The notes beneath the pieces were generated by a model. The model had not been told where the DNA came from. It saw only the letters and a program-made list of their open reading frames with translations, and ran no database searches. The translations under genes and the position numbers were made by a program. Shown in pieces: positions 25,736 to 34,538 of a DNA stretch of 64,000 nucleotides; within the stretch, counting starts at the first letter, position 1, and each line of letters begins with the position of its first letter. The stretch comes from Cyclobacteriaceae bacterium (GTDB lineage Bacteria; Bacteroidota; Bacteroidia; Cytophagales; Cyclobacteriaceae): NCBI GenBank assembly GCA_025808415.1, contig CP075525.1, positions 3,829,501 through 3,893,500 on the forward strand. Reading direction: 5' to 3'.

Positions 25736-28246
25736 ATTCAGGGTATGATTTTTCTTTCGTTTTCGCCACTTCAACGCCTCGAACCAGATAACGGATAGAA
25801 AGCCCACGGTTATACTAAAAAGTATCTGCTGTACGGCCAGCCTTTCAAACTCAAAAAAACTGGTAAGTGGCGGAACATATAATATCAATCCGGATAGCAT
25901 AAGGGTTAATATGATGATCAATGGAACAAGATTATTTTTATAACCTGCGGTGGTGAGAATAGAGTAATAAAATGAGCGGTTAACTAATGTTAAAAAAACA
26001 TTAGCTGAAATAAGGGAAGAGAACACCATCGTGCGGGTAGTGGCCTCGCTGGCACCTTGATATACGGCAAATTGATAGGTGATAAGAATGCCCAGTGTAA
26101 TCACCAGCCCCTGAACGATACTGGTACTCAGTTCACGCCAGTTAAAAAAGTTGTCAGTAAACGGTCTTGGTTTTTGAATCATCGTATTCTTTTCCTGCGG
26201 CTCGTTCTCGTAAATGATGGAGCAGGTTGGACCCATAATCAATTCCAGAAAAATGACATGTACCGGAGAGAATATGTTTGGATAAATCCAGCCCAATACC
26301 AATGGCATGAGTACTGTTAATATTATAGGAATGTGAATTGAAATAATATACTGAATGGCTTTTTTGAGGTTAGCATAAATCTTACGCCCCATGGCTACTG
26401 CATCAACCATTCTGGCCAAATCATCATCGATAAGAATAAGGGATGCTGATTGTTTAGCAATTTCCGATCCTTTCTTTCCCATAGCAATTCCAATATGTGC
26501 AGCTTTCAAAGCCGGGCCATCATTCACACCATCGCCAGTCATGGCCACCACCTCACCATTTGCTTTCAATGCATTAAGTATCCTTAGCTTCGCTTCCGGA
26601 AACATACGTGTAAAAACATGAGTGTCTTTAACCTTATGTTTCAACTCCTCCTCATCCATGGTTACCAACTCATCACCTGTTAAACTATTTTCAGCTCCTT
26701 TAAAATTTACCTGACGGGCAATAGTGGCCGTAGTTTCGGCATTGTCACCGGTTAAAATTTTTACATCAATGCCGGCTTTATAAAAAGCATCAAATACACC
26801 GGCAATATTCTTTTTGGGCGGATCGTAAAAAGCCAACAACCCCTTGAAGTTGAATTTATAATGCTGCTGCTGCTCCGGAAAATCGTTGCCATCCATATGG
26901 GTTTCGCCTACGCCCAGTACCCTGAAGCCTTCCAATGAAAGTTTACGCACAGCTTCTTCAATTACCTGTTTTTCCTGCTGCGATAATAATGACACCGCTA
27001 GTAGAGCTTCCGGTGCGCCTTTAGCGGCAATTATTCGTTGGCCTTGTTCATTTTGAAATACATGCGTCATCATCGGTGGTTTTCCGCTTAGCGGGTACTC
27101 ATGCACAAACCGGAAATATGGGCGCTCATCTTCTTTTGTATGCTTTTGATAAACCTCATGTAAGGCAATTTCCATGGGATCGAAGGGAATAGGTTCACTG
27201 GCCCACATCCCCATCCGAACAAGTTCTTGTGCCGCTTCATCAAACACTGGTGGCTCGGCTATTTTTTGGTTCGCCATCACAAACACTTTGGCGAGTTTCA
27301 TCTGGTTTTCTGTAATCGTTCCGGTTTTATCCGTACAGATTACCGTTGCGCTACCCAGGGTTTCTACTGTTTTTGTTTGTTTGGCTAATACACCCATTTT
27401 CATCATACGCCAGGCGCCTAAGGCCATGAAGGTTGCAAAGGCCACCGGAATTTCTTCTGGCAGAATGCTCATCGCCAACGTAAGTGCCTTTAGTAAACTA
27501 TCCAGCGGGTCGTGTGACATCGTGAAGTTAATAGCCCAAACGATCAGGAAAACGATCAGGCCTGCCATGGCCATCTTCTTCACAAAATTCCGAATCTGAA
27601 TCTGCAACGGAGTATCCTCTTCTTCAATTGCTTCAATACTCTTTCCAATTTTTCCCAAGCGCGTTTTATTACCAATAGCCGTTACCCGGCAAATGGCTAA
27701 ACCACCCGTTACAAGTGTTCCCTGATAAACCTGGTTATCCTGCTCATCCTTTTGAACGGGAAACGTTTCACCCGTTAAAAGTGATTCGTTAACAAAAAAA
27801 TCGTTCGACTGAACAATACTGCCATCAGCAGGAATCATGCTTCCCTCCTCCACCATCATAATATCACCCAGCACAATCTCTTCACTACGAATTTCCATCA
27901 CCGCTCCATCGCGGATTACTTTGCAATGAGGCCGGGTAAGCGTGCGAAGGGCCGATAATGCTTTGCGGCTTCTGGATTCCTGGTAAAGCGAAATTGTTGC
28001 AACCAAAACAATGGCCGACACCATAAAAATCCCATCACCAATTTCACCGGTGATAAAATAAATAGTTGATGCGGCCAGCAACAGCAAAAACATGGGTTCA
28101 ACCAACAGTGCTTTAAGGGCAATCAAAAATCCTGTTTCGCCCTTCTGATCCTGTACATTTTTTCCATTACGTATTCGCGAATCTTCAACTTCGCTTGACT
28201 TTAAACCATGTTGATTAAAATTAACTGCTGCGTCTTGAATACTCAT
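25724..28246 (-). CDS. P-type cation-transporting ATPase (P2/P3-like)
   Basis: This 840-residue P-type ATPase starts at the ATG at 28246 (MSIQDAAVNFNQHGL); a start nine codons upstream is less likely. The N-terminal cation-ATPase domain is followed by the actuator motif LTGETFPV, the helix-4 ion site ILPEEIPVAF, phosphorylation motif ICTDKTGTIT, N-domain KGAPEALL, and hinge MTGDGVNDGPALKAAHIGIAMG. Six C-terminal membrane helices follow. The PEEIP ion site and N-terminus resemble PMR1/PacL-like pumps more than heavy-metal (CPx) pumps. Ca2+, Mn2+ or H+ are possible substrates. No heavy-metal domain is present. Confidence 0.92.
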   Translation of the reverse strand: MSIQDAAVNFNQHGLKSSEVEDSRIRNGKNVQDQKGETGFLIALKALLVEPMFLLLLAASTIYFITGEIGDGIFMVSAIVLVATISLYQESRSRKALSALRTLTRPHCKVIRDGAVMEIRSEEIVLGDIMMVEEGSMIPADGSIVQSNDFFVNESLLTGETFPVQKDEQDNQVYQGTLVTGGLAICRVTAIGNKTRLGKIGKSIEAIEEEDTPLQIQIRNFVKKMAMAGLIVFLIVWAINFTMSHDPLDSLLKALTLAMSILPEEIPVAFATFMALGAWRMMKMGVLAKQTKTVETLGSATVICTDKTGTITENQMKLAKVFVMANQKIAEPPVFDEAAQELVRMGMWASEPIPFDPMEIALHEVYQKHTKEDERPYFRFVHEYPLSGKPPMMTHVFQNEQGQRIIAAKGAPEALLAVSLLSQQEKQVIEEAVRKLSLEGFRVLGVGETHMDGNDFPEQQQHYKFNFKGLLAFYDPPKKNIAGVFDAFYKAGIDVKILTGDNAETTATIARQVNFKGAENSLTGDELVTMDEEELKHKVKDTHVFTRMFPEAKLRILNALKANGEVVAMTGDGVNDGPALKAAHIGIAMGKKGSEIAKQSASLILIDDDLARMVDAVAMGRKIYANLKKAIQYIISIHIPIILTVLMPLVLGWIYPNIFSPVHVIFLELIMGPTCSIIYENEPQEKNTMIQKPRPFTDNFFNWRELSTSIVQGLVITLGILITYQFAVYQGASEATTRTMVFSSLISANVFLTLVNRSFYYSILTTAGYKNNLVPLIIILTLMLSGLILYVPPLTSFFEFERLAVQQILFSITVGFLSVIWFEALKWRKRKKNHTLNLPA

Positions 28247-28347
28247 AACAATGAAAGTTAAGGATAAAGCCAACGATCAGGTATGGATATATCCACTAAA
28301 AAAGATCAGCATAGGCTTCTTTAAACAAATCCTCTTATTTTTAAGCC

Positions 28348-29631
28348 ATGAAGAAGCTACCCCTATATGGTAAAATACTCATCGGCATGGCCTTGGGCAT
28401 TATTTGGGGCCTGAGCGCTGAACCGCTTGGCCTGGCTGAATTCACTATGGCGTGGATAAAACCGTGGGGCACCATCTTCATTAATGGATTAAAGCTGATT
28501 GCCATACCATTGATCATCTTCTCGCTGATTGATGGCATCTCTAACCTTTCCGATGTTTCAAAACTTTCCCGCATCGGTGGGCGTACCATCGGGTTGTATC
28601 TTGCCACTACGGTAATTGCAGTAACCATCGGGTTACTGTTAGTGAATGTGATTAAGCCGGGGAAATTCCTATCCCCTGAAAAAAGGGAGGAGCTCGGTAA
28701 AGCTTTTGCCTCCGATATGGATAGCCGTATTTCATCGGCACATAATTTGAAAGACGATGGCCCGCTGCAAATCCTGGTTGACATTGTGCCCGATAATATT
28801 TTTGGTGCGGTGTCCAGCAATACCAACATGCTCCAGGTAATTTTCTTCGCTATGCTTTTTGGTGTGGCCATGATCCTGGCCAAGCCTGATAAAATACGGC
28901 CGGTAAAATCTTTCTTTGATGGCACCAACGAAGTGATTTTAAAAATTGTCGATCTCATTATGCGCTTCGCCCCCATTGGTGTATTTGCGCTGCTCGCCAG
29001 TTTGAATATTGATATACCACTGATGAAAGCCCTTGGCGTATATAGCCTGAACGTTGTGTTGGGATTGGCGCTAATGGTATTTTTAACGTACCCGCTAATC
29101 CTGAAGGCTTTTACCAAAATGCCTTACCTGCGGTTTGTAAAAGGTATTTTACCGGCACAGGTATTGGCTTTTTCCACCAGTTCAAGCGCAGCCACTTTGC
29201 CTGTTACTATTGATTGTGCTGAAAAAAATCTCGGTATCTCTGAGGAAGTCTCCAGTTTTGTTTTGCCGTTAGGTGCAACTATTAATATGGATGGCACCAG
29301 CATTCACCAGGGTGTTTCGGCAGTGTTTATTGCACAAGCTTTTGGGTTGGACCTCACCCTCGGTCAACAATTAACGATTCTGATGACGGCCGTGCTTTCT
29401 TCCGTTGGCGCTGCGGCCGTTCCCGGGGCAGGGATTATTATGCTTATTATCGTGTTGGAGGCCGTAGGCTTAGACCCCAGCGGGTTAGCCTTGATTCTTG
29501 CGGTGGACCGGCCGCTGGACATGTTGCGAACGGTGGTTAACGTAACCGGTGACTCCACTGTAGCCACGGTGATTGCCGGAACCGAAGGTGAATTAATGGA
29601 GCCAAAAGCCGAAAGCCAGCCGGTTAAATAA
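28348..29631 (+). CDS. Dicarboxylate/amino acid:cation symporter (DAACS family), copy 1
   Basis: This 427-residue sodium- or proton-coupled transporter is of the GltP/DctA family. Eight membrane helices plus two re-entrant hairpins are marked by the Ser-rich ALAFSTSSSAATLPVT-type loop (here VLAFSTSSSAATLPVT), the NMDGTSIHQGVSAVF stretch (equivalent to the Asn-Met-Asp-Gly-Thr motif) and DRPLDMLRTVVNVTGDST. These are the substrate and Na+ sites in GltPh homologues. The C-terminus is short and polar. A second member follows 66 bp later with near-identical order of motifs, indicating tandem duplication. Glutamate, aspartate or C4-dicarboxylates are the expected substrates. Confidence 0.95.
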   Translation: MKKLPLYGKILIGMALGIIWGLSAEPLGLAEFTMAWIKPWGTIFINGLKLIAIPLIIFSLIDGISNLSDVSKLSRIGGRTIGLYLATTVIAVTIGLLLVNVIKPGKFLSPEKREELGKAFASDMDSRISSAHNLKDDGPLQILVDIVPDNIFGAVSSNTNMLQVIFFAMLFGVAMILAKPDKIRPVKSFFDGTNEVILKIVDLIMRFAPIGVFALLASLNIDIPLMKALGVYSLNVVLGLALMVFLTYPLILKAFTKMPYLRFVKGILPAQVLAFSTSSSAATLPVTIDCAEKNLGISEEVSSFVLPLGATINMDGTSIHQGVSAVFIAQAFGLDLTLGQQLTILMTAVLSSVGAAAVPGAGIIMLIIVLEAVGLDPSGLALILAVDRPLDMLRTVVNVTGDSTVATVIAGTEGELMEPKAESQPVK

Positions 29632-29697
29632 ATCCTGTTAAGCCGCATTTTTTTAGCAACGCAAACCCATAACTTGCGCGGATATGGTGTTCGCTAT

Positions 29698-30996
29698 ATG
29701 AAGAAATTTCCACTGCACATCCGCATTTTTACAGGTATGTTTTTGGGTATTGTGTTGGGCACAATCTCCATTTTTTTTGAACTCGGGCCGTTTATTTCCG
29801 ATTGGGTAAAACCCTTCGGAACCATCTTCATCAACTTATTAAAACTCATTGCCATACCGCTTATCCTTGTCTCACTGATTAGTGGTATCTCGAACCTGAA
29901 AGATATTTCAAAACTTTCGCGCATTGGCGGCAAAACCATGGGGTTATACCTTATTACCACCGTTATTGCCATTACGATAGGTTTGATTACCGTAAACACC
30001 ATTAAGCCCGGAAACTTTCTTTCTAAAGAAAAACAAATTGAACTATCGGCTAAGTATGCACAGGATGCCAACCTGAAAGTTTCAGACGCCCAGAAACTAA
30101 AAGAATCCGGGCCACTTCAGGTAATTGTTGACATTGTTCCCGATAATATTTTTGGTGCGGCCAGTTCAAACCGCAACATGCTCCAGGTAATTTTCTTCGC
30201 TATTTTATTTGGCATCGCCTTAATTATGGCGCCCGAACAAAAAGGCATTCCGGTAAAAGGATTTTTTGACGGTGTAAATGAAGTTATCTTGAAGATTGTA
30301 GATATGGTGATGCAATACGCACCCATTGGTGTAATGGCTTTATTGGCCGCACTGATGGTTGATGTTGCCGGCAATAACCCCAGGCAGGCACTCGAATTAT
30401 TCAGCGCGCTCGGTGTGTATGCCTTTACGGTATTGCTGAGCCTTGCCTTGATGGTTGTGGTTATCTATCCATTAGCCATGCGGCTATTCACCCACATAAA
30501 GTACAAAGCTTTTACAAAAGGAATTATACCGGCACAAATTATGGCGTTCTCCACCAGTTCAAGTGCTGCCACCTTACCGGTTACCATGGAGTGTGCCGAG
30601 AAAAACCTGGGCATTAAAGATGAGATTTCAAGTTTTGTTTTACCCCTTGGCGCCACCATTAACATGGATGGCACCAGTATACACCAGGCTGTGTCGGCTG
30701 TGTTTATTGCCCAGGCGTTTGGGCATGATTTAACCATTGTGGATCAACTGGTAATTGTACTTACTGCCACGTTGTCATCAATCGGTGCCGCGGCAGTTCC
30801 CAGCGCAGGGCTGATTACGCTTGTTATTGTGCTGGGCGCCATTGGTGTTTCACCGGAGGGCCTTGCACTAATCATTGCTATTGACAGGCCCTTAGATATG
30901 TGCCGGACTATTGTAAACATTACCGGTGATACCGTGGTGGCCAGCATTGTAGCCACTACCGAAGATGGTTTTCGAAAAGAGTCCGCAATGAACTAA
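29698..30996 (+). CDS. Dicarboxylate/amino acid:cation symporter (DAACS family), copy 2
   Basis: This is the second DAACS transporter, 432 residues from the ATG at 29698 (MKKFPLHIRIFTG). That start aligns with MKKLPLYGKILIG of copy 1, so the TTG eight codons upstream is rejected. It has the same substrate-site motifs (MAFSTSSSAATLPVT, NMDGTSIHQAVSAVF, DRPLDMCRTIVNITGDT). It differs by a short insertion after the sixth helix (MVDVAGNNPRQALELFSALG), which copy 1 lacks. The paralogues probably diverged in substrate or regulation. A terminator-like hairpin follows. Confidence 0.95.
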   Translation: MKKFPLHIRIFTGMFLGIVLGTISIFFELGPFISDWVKPFGTIFINLLKLIAIPLILVSLISGISNLKDISKLSRIGGKTMGLYLITTVIAITIGLITVNTIKPGNFLSKEKQIELSAKYAQDANLKVSDAQKLKESGPLQVIVDIVPDNIFGAASSNRNMLQVIFFAILFGIALIMAPEQKGIPVKGFFDGVNEVILKIVDMVMQYAPIGVMALLAALMVDVAGNNPRQALELFSALGVYAFTVLLSLALMVVVIYPLAMRLFTHIKYKAFTKGIIPAQIMAFSTSSSAATLPVTMECAEKNLGIKDEISSFVLPLGATINMDGTSIHQAVSAVFIAQAFGHDLTIVDQLVIVLTATLSSIGAAAVPSAGLITLVIVLGAIGVSPEGLALIIAIDRPLDMCRTIVNITGDTVVASIVATTEDGFRKESAMN

Positions 30997-31042
30997 ATTT
31001 ACAACCTGCTGTTTTACTTTTGAGCCTGAGAATTTTTTAGTG

Positions 31043-31100
31043 TTTTTGTGCTTTGTTGACATCTTTTGGCACTAAAACCCAAAAGCACAAAAAATTATTT
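31043..31100. terminator. Hairpin after the symporter pair
   Basis: Arms TTTTTGTGCTTT (31043-31054) and AAAGCACAAAAA (31082-31093) are exact complements, followed by TTATTT. Inside the loop, TTTTGGCACTAAAA adds a further partial repeat. It could serve as terminator for the symporters. Confidence 0.55.
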
Positions 31101-31134
31101 CAGCGATTATAACAAACGCTAATTTTAAGCCATC

Positions 31135-31707
31135 ATGAATATAACGCCCAAGAATATTACCATTTACCTGGAATCAAACCCTAATCCGAATTCGCTGAAA
31201 TTTGTGGTGAATGAAATGCTGGTGCCCGAAGGCATGAGTTTTGACTTTCCTACACGCGAAAGTGCAGTGCACGCACCCTTGGCGCAGGAGTTGTTTGACT
31301 ATCCGTTTGTAGAACGGGTTTTTTACATGAGTAATTTCGTTACCGTAACCAAGCGCGAAGATGTAGAATGGATTGAAGTTCAAAATGTACTGAAAGATCA
31401 TATCACCAAATTCCTGGAATCCGGAAAGTTCATTATCGAAATGCAGGAGGAAACCGCGGGGGATGAAGCCAACGAACCTGAAACAGTAAAAAAGATAAAA
31501 GCCATATTGGAGGAATACATTCGCCCGGCTGTTGAGCAGGATGGTGGCGCCATCACCTATCACTCGTTTAACGATGGTATTGTAAAAGTAAAGCTGCAGG
31601 GCTCGTGCAGCGGCTGTCCCTCATCGATGGTAACCCTCAAAGCCGGTATAGAAAATCTTTTTACACGCATGATGCCCAACGAAGTAAAGGCAGTTGAGGC
31701 CTTTTAA
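31135..31707 (+). CDS. Nfu/NifU-like iron-sulfur scaffold protein
   Basis: This 190-residue iron-sulfur cluster carrier delivers 4Fe-4S clusters to apoproteins. The N-terminal Nfu_N domain (about 5-95) has the typical ESNPNPNSLKFVVNE and DYPFVERVFYMSNFVTVTK. The C-terminal NifU-like domain (about 115-190) has the cluster-binding CxxC in LQGSCSGCPSSMVTLKAGIE. Both domains are intact, and length is typical of bacterial NfuA-like proteins without a glutaredoxin part. It stands alone, with no isc or suf genes in the window. Confidence 0.95.
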   Translation: MNITPKNITIYLESNPNPNSLKFVVNEMLVPEGMSFDFPTRESAVHAPLAQELFDYPFVERVFYMSNFVTVTKREDVEWIEVQNVLKDHITKFLESGKFIIEMQEETAGDEANEPETVKKIKAILEEYIRPAVEQDGGAITYHSFNDGIVKVKLQGSCSGCPSSMVTLKAGIENLFTRMMPNEVKAVEAF

Positions 31708-31764
31708 TTTACAGTTCATCCAAATTTAACCTGAATTATTCCTGTAGTATAGGTAAATTTCGGA

Positions 31765-32604
31765 ATGCGGATTTTTTCTGTAGTTCTGTTTTTACTCATG
31801 AGTAGCCTGGCGTTCACCCAGCCGGTGAAGGTCATGTCATACAACATTCGGTTTGATAATCCGGCTGATGGAGTTAATGCATGGCCGAACCGGATTGAAA
31901 AAATGGCGGCCCTTATCCGCAAATACAACCCTGATATTATTGGTGTACAGGAAGCACTGCTTCACCAACTACACGACCTTATTCGCGTGTTGCCCGATTA
32001 CTCCTTTATAGGTGTGGGCCGCGATGATGGGAAAGAAAAAGGCGAGTATAGTGCTATAGTATACAAACATGGCCGGTTTGGTTTGCTCAGCAACCAAACC
32101 CGCTGGCTGTCAGAAACGCCCGATGTACCCGGCAGTAAAAGCTGGGATGCCGCCATTACCCGCATTGTTACCACAGCACGCTTCTACGACAAAGAGCTTA
32201 AACGGGAATTTGGAATTTTCAATACGCACTTCGACCATATTGGAAAGGAAGCGCGAACGCAAAGTGCGCATCAACTTCTTGCCATGCTAGCCGATACCCG
32301 AACCAAAAACGAAAACCTGCCCATAATCCTTACCGGTGATTTTAACTGCGAACGCACCGAAGCCCCATATGAAGTATTGGCCAAAAATGAATTGCTGCAC
32401 GATACAAAACCCGCTAACGACCCAACCGGGACCTTCTGCGATTTTGAAGTGGGCAGTATAGCATGCAGGGCAATCGATTACATCTTCCATACCAAAGAAT
32501 GGATCTTGCGCAGCTACAAAGTAATTGAAGACCATGACGGAAAATACTACCCCTCCGATCACTTGCCGGTGCTGGCCGAGTTTGAGTTGAGTTTGGAGCG
32601 GTAG
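31765..32604 (+). CDS. Exported endonuclease/exonuclease/phosphatase (EEP) family protein
   Basis: This 279-residue hydrolase has a signal peptide (1-18, ending LAFTQ). The EEP catalytic blocks are present: VMSYNIRFDN (Asn metal ligand), GVQEALLHQL (Glu), NTHFDHIG (His), LTGDFNCERTE (Asp, Asn) and the final SDHLPVLAEF (Asp-His). Family members cleave phosphodiesters of nucleic acids, phospholipids or inositol phosphates. Being exported and of this length, it resembles Bacteroidota secreted phosphodiesterases rather than ExoIII. A TAAATTTCG -7-like element lies about 12 bp upstream of the ATG. It is the last core gene before the AT-rich accessory patch. Confidence 0.9.
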   Translation: MRIFSVVLFLLMSSLAFTQPVKVMSYNIRFDNPADGVNAWPNRIEKMAALIRKYNPDIIGVQEALLHQLHDLIRVLPDYSFIGVGRDDGKEKGEYSAIVYKHGRFGLLSNQTRWLSETPDVPGSKSWDAAITRIVTTARFYDKELKREFGIFNTHFDHIGKEARTQSAHQLLAMLADTRTKNENLPIILTGDFNCERTEAPYEVLAKNELLHDTKPANDPTGTFCDFEVGSIACRAIDYIFHTKEWILRSYKVIEDHDGKYYPSDHLPVLAEFELSLER

Positions 32605-32643
32605 ACGCTATATTGGAAATATATTCATTAAACATAGCCAGGA

Positions 32644-32657
32644 GTTGTAGGTAAGGC
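32644..32657 (+). repeat. Cassette-boundary core GTTGTAGGTAAGGC
   Basis: This 14-mer is repeated at 35048-35061 as GTTGTAGGCAATGC (12 of 14 match). It marks the start of the small lipoprotein segment, about 90 bp before its start codon. Its complement CCTACAAC occurs at the far end of that segment (34106-34113). Confidence 0.5.
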
Positions 32658-32747
32658 GGTCGGACGAGAAACAAATAACGGCTTCGATTTACAAAGACTC
32701 CGCAACCTGAAAACCGATAAGACAAGCAGAATATGAAAGGATATAAA

Positions 32748-32888
32748 ATGAAAGAAAAAAAATCAATGATAATTGGACTAATTGCAGTGTTAGTATTATT
32801 TACTGTAACGGGTTGTAAAGAATCTAAATATATAACGGTCTTACGAAACCGCCCTACTGTAAGCTCCCCATTTTTAGGACAACTCTAA
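32748..32888 (+). pseudogene. Small lipoprotein gene interrupted by the IS3 element
   Basis: From the ATG at 32748 (another ATG lies 15 bases upstream) the frame encodes a lipoprotein signal ending TVTGCKES, the lipobox Cys being residue 23. The IS left end enters the frame at 32858 and it stops at 32886-32888 inside the element. Removing the IS and one CTAC target copy joins 32857 to 34107. This restores a continuous frame that ends YNKMFAQWWGNV and a TAA at about 34144, a lipoprotein of about 50 residues. The role is unknown. Confidence 0.7.
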
Positions 32889-33695
32889 ATTAGGAAATTT
32901 ATTCATTGTTATTGTTGTAACCGGTTGTGGGTTTGTGGGAAACTCGTTTCGAGTTTCCCATAAATCCACGGCCAGCATGTCCGCAGGACTGCGCCCTTCG
33001 AGCGCATCATGTGGACGGTCATAGTTGTAATCATTCATCCACTCATCAGCTAGGATTCTTACCTGGATAAGGGATTCAAATAAGTACGCATCGAGAACAT
33101 CTCTTCGGAAGCTTCCATTGAAACGCTCGATGTATGCATTCTGTGAAGGCTTGCCCGGTTGAATAAACTGAAGCTGGATGTTGCGTTCTTCGCACCATAG
33201 GCCGAGTTTGCTTGAGATGAATTCGGGGCCATTATCAACCCTGATTCGCTGTGGTTTTCCTCTCCATTGAATGACTTGTTCAAGTACCCGTATCACTCGC
33301 TCAGCCCGTAGCGAAGTATCAACTTCAATAGCAAGGGCCTCACGGTTAAAGTCGTCCAGCAAGTTGAGTACTCTGAACTTGCGACCCGATAGAAGGGAAT
33401 CACTCATAAAGTCCATCGACCAGCTTGCATTGATGTGGCTAACAGCCTCCAGGGGCTGAAGAACGCGTGCTGGTAATCTCCTTTTTCCTTTTCGTTTCAT
33501 ATTCAACTTCAATAATTTATACACCCGATGGATGCGTTTGTGGTTCCACAACAATCCTTCTTTCCTTATCCTGAAATACATTTTCCAAAATCCTTCGGTA
33601 GGCCGTTTCTCAGCTAAGTTCTGGAGTTTATCAATCACCGCATGATCGTCCGTCTTACTTCGATAGTAGTAAACCGAACGTGAGAGATCCATCAC
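32874..33695 (-). CDS. IS3-family transposase OrfB (DDE integrase core)
   Basis: This is the catalytic part of the IS3-type transposase, 273 residues from its first own start and longer in the OrfAB fusion. An HTH_21-like region (IDKLQNLAEKRPTEGFWKMY, NHKRIHRVYKLL) precedes the rve core. The DDE residues are seen in WSMDFMSDSL, RVDNGPEFIS and NAYIERFNGSFRRDVL. In frame upstream of its start the sequence runs back without a stop (VLRPAEKRTRVDYL) to the slippery site at 33776-33782. A -1 shift therefore fuses it to OrfA, as in other IS3 elements. Confidence 0.95.
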   Translation of the reverse strand: MMDLSRSVYYYRSKTDDHAVIDKLQNLAEKRPTEGFWKMYFRIRKEGLLWNHKRIHRVYKLLKLNMKRKGKRRLPARVLQPLEAVSHINASWSMDFMSDSLLSGRKFRVLNLLDDFNREALAIEVDTSLRAERVIRVLEQVIQWRGKPQRIRVDNGPEFISSKLGLWCEERNIQLQFIQPGKPSQNAYIERFNGSFRRDVLDAYLFESLIQVRILADEWMNDYNYDRPHDALEGRSPADMLAVDLWETRNEFPTNPQPVTTITMNKFPNLELS

Positions 33696-33769
33696 TTCAC
33701 AGGCCCGACCGAGGCTGACTTGAAAAGTCGTTCTCAGATAATCTACACGGGTTCGCTTCTCAGCGGGCC

Positions 33770-34036
33770 TTAGAACTTTTTTCCCAAAACGTCTTTGAGC
33801 ATCTTGTTGTCCAGCGCCAGGTCACCATACATCTGCTTGAGCTTCCGATTTTCTTCCTCAAGCTCCTTAACGCGCTTAAGTTCGTTCATCTCCATACCTC
33901 CGTACTTAGCCTTCCAATTATAAATAGTGGCTTTGGACACTCCGTGCGAACGGGCAATGTCCTGGATGTTTTTGCCAGCATCAAACTCCTTGAGAATAGT
34001 GAAAATCTGGGCTTCGGTAAATCGTGTTCTTTTCAT
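33770..34036 (-). CDS. IS3-family transposase OrfA (helix-turn-helix)
   Basis: This 88-residue DNA-binding component begins MKRTRFTEAQIFTILKEFD, with the helix-turn-helix around DIARSHGVSKATIYNWKAKYG. A leucine-zipper-like segment (LKRVKELEEENRKLKQMYGDLALDNKML) is used for dimerisation. It ends at TAA just after AAAAAAG, the -1 frameshift heptamer for producing the OrfAB transposase. OrfA alone usually restrains transposition. Confidence 0.95.
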   Translation of the reverse strand: MKRTRFTEAQIFTILKEFDAGKNIQDIARSHGVSKATIYNWKAKYGGMEMNELKRVKELEEENRKLKQMYGDLALDNKMLKDVLGKKF

Positions 34037-34105
34037 TTTTAACAGTTTAAAGTTAGACCTTTTGTCTAATTCAAAACTGTCCTATTTTCGGGGGAGCTTA
34101 CACTA

Positions 34106-34234
34106 CCTACAACAAAATGTTTGCGCAATGGTGGGGGAACGTGTAACTCAAAGTGTTATCTTCGTTCAACGTTTGGTCACGTGGGACAAATATGTTTTCA
34201 AAAGCCCACCACTGCGCAAACACAAACGTTAGCG
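34106..34234. repeat. attC-like long imperfect palindrome 1
   Basis: The 5' arm (34106-34135: CCTACAAC, then TGTTTGCGCAATGGTGGG) pairs with the 3' arm (34205-34234: CCCACCACTGCGCAAACA, then AACGTTAGCG). In the central 18 bases only one mismatch is seen, and each arm ends with an AAC/GTT core. About 69 bases lie between the arms. The design of two short cores and two long arms resembles integron attC, but the cores differ from GTTRRRY. The IS3 element inserted at the tip of the 5' arm. Confidence 0.55.
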
Positions 34235-34307
34235 TTTATGCCGGTGGACTCCTAAGGAAATTTGGAGTATATCTAAAAAGTATATACCTTTGGACAAAGG
34301 TAATACT

Positions 34308-34538
34308 ATGAAAAATCTATCATTAAAACTTGAGGACGATATTTTTCAGGAGACTGAGAGAATCGTGACAAAGGTTAAAAAGAACCGCAATAGATACATA
34401 AACGAGGCTATTGAATTCTACAACCGACTTCATAAACGGAGACTTCTTTCAAAGCAGTTGAGTAAGGAGTCAAAAATTGTTTCCAAGGACTCATTGGAAA
34501 TATTAGCCGAGTTTGAAAAATTGAACGATGAAGATTAA
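34308..34538 (+). CDS. Ribbon-helix-helix-type antitoxin of a PemK/MazF pair
   Basis: This 76-residue protein from the ATG at 34308 begins MKNLSLKLEDDIFQETERIV, a ribbon strand followed by the first RHH helix. NRNRYINEAIEFYNRLHKRR is the second helix, and an acidic C-terminal tail (EILAEFEKLNDED) would bind the toxin. Its last 11 bases overlap the PemK-type toxin gene. Such antitoxins repress their own promoter and neutralise the toxin (family knowledge). It lies directly after attC-like palindrome 1. Confidence 0.85.
   Translation: MKNLSLKLEDDIFQETERIVTKVKKNRNRYINEAIEFYNRLHKRRLLSKQLSKESKIVSKDSLEILAEFEKLNDED

Larger units (their letters stand above)
32858..34102 (-). mobile_element. Complete IS3-family insertion sequence
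   Basis: This 1245-bp element is bounded by imperfect inverted repeats beginning TGTAAGCTCCCC at both ends. The next part is also shared (left TTTTTAGGACAA, right GAAAATAGGACAG). A 4-bp direct repeat CTAC flanks it (32854-32857 and 34103-34106). It encodes OrfA and OrfB on the minus strand with an A6G slippery site between them. Both frames and both ends are intact, so the copy may be active. It interrupts a small lipoprotein gene at the edge of an attC-like palindrome. Confidence 0.95.

Noticed and set aside
27174..27599. 141-codon frame inside the P-type ATPase gene
   Set aside because: It lies opposite the phosphorylation-domain coding region and has no start context or homology signs.
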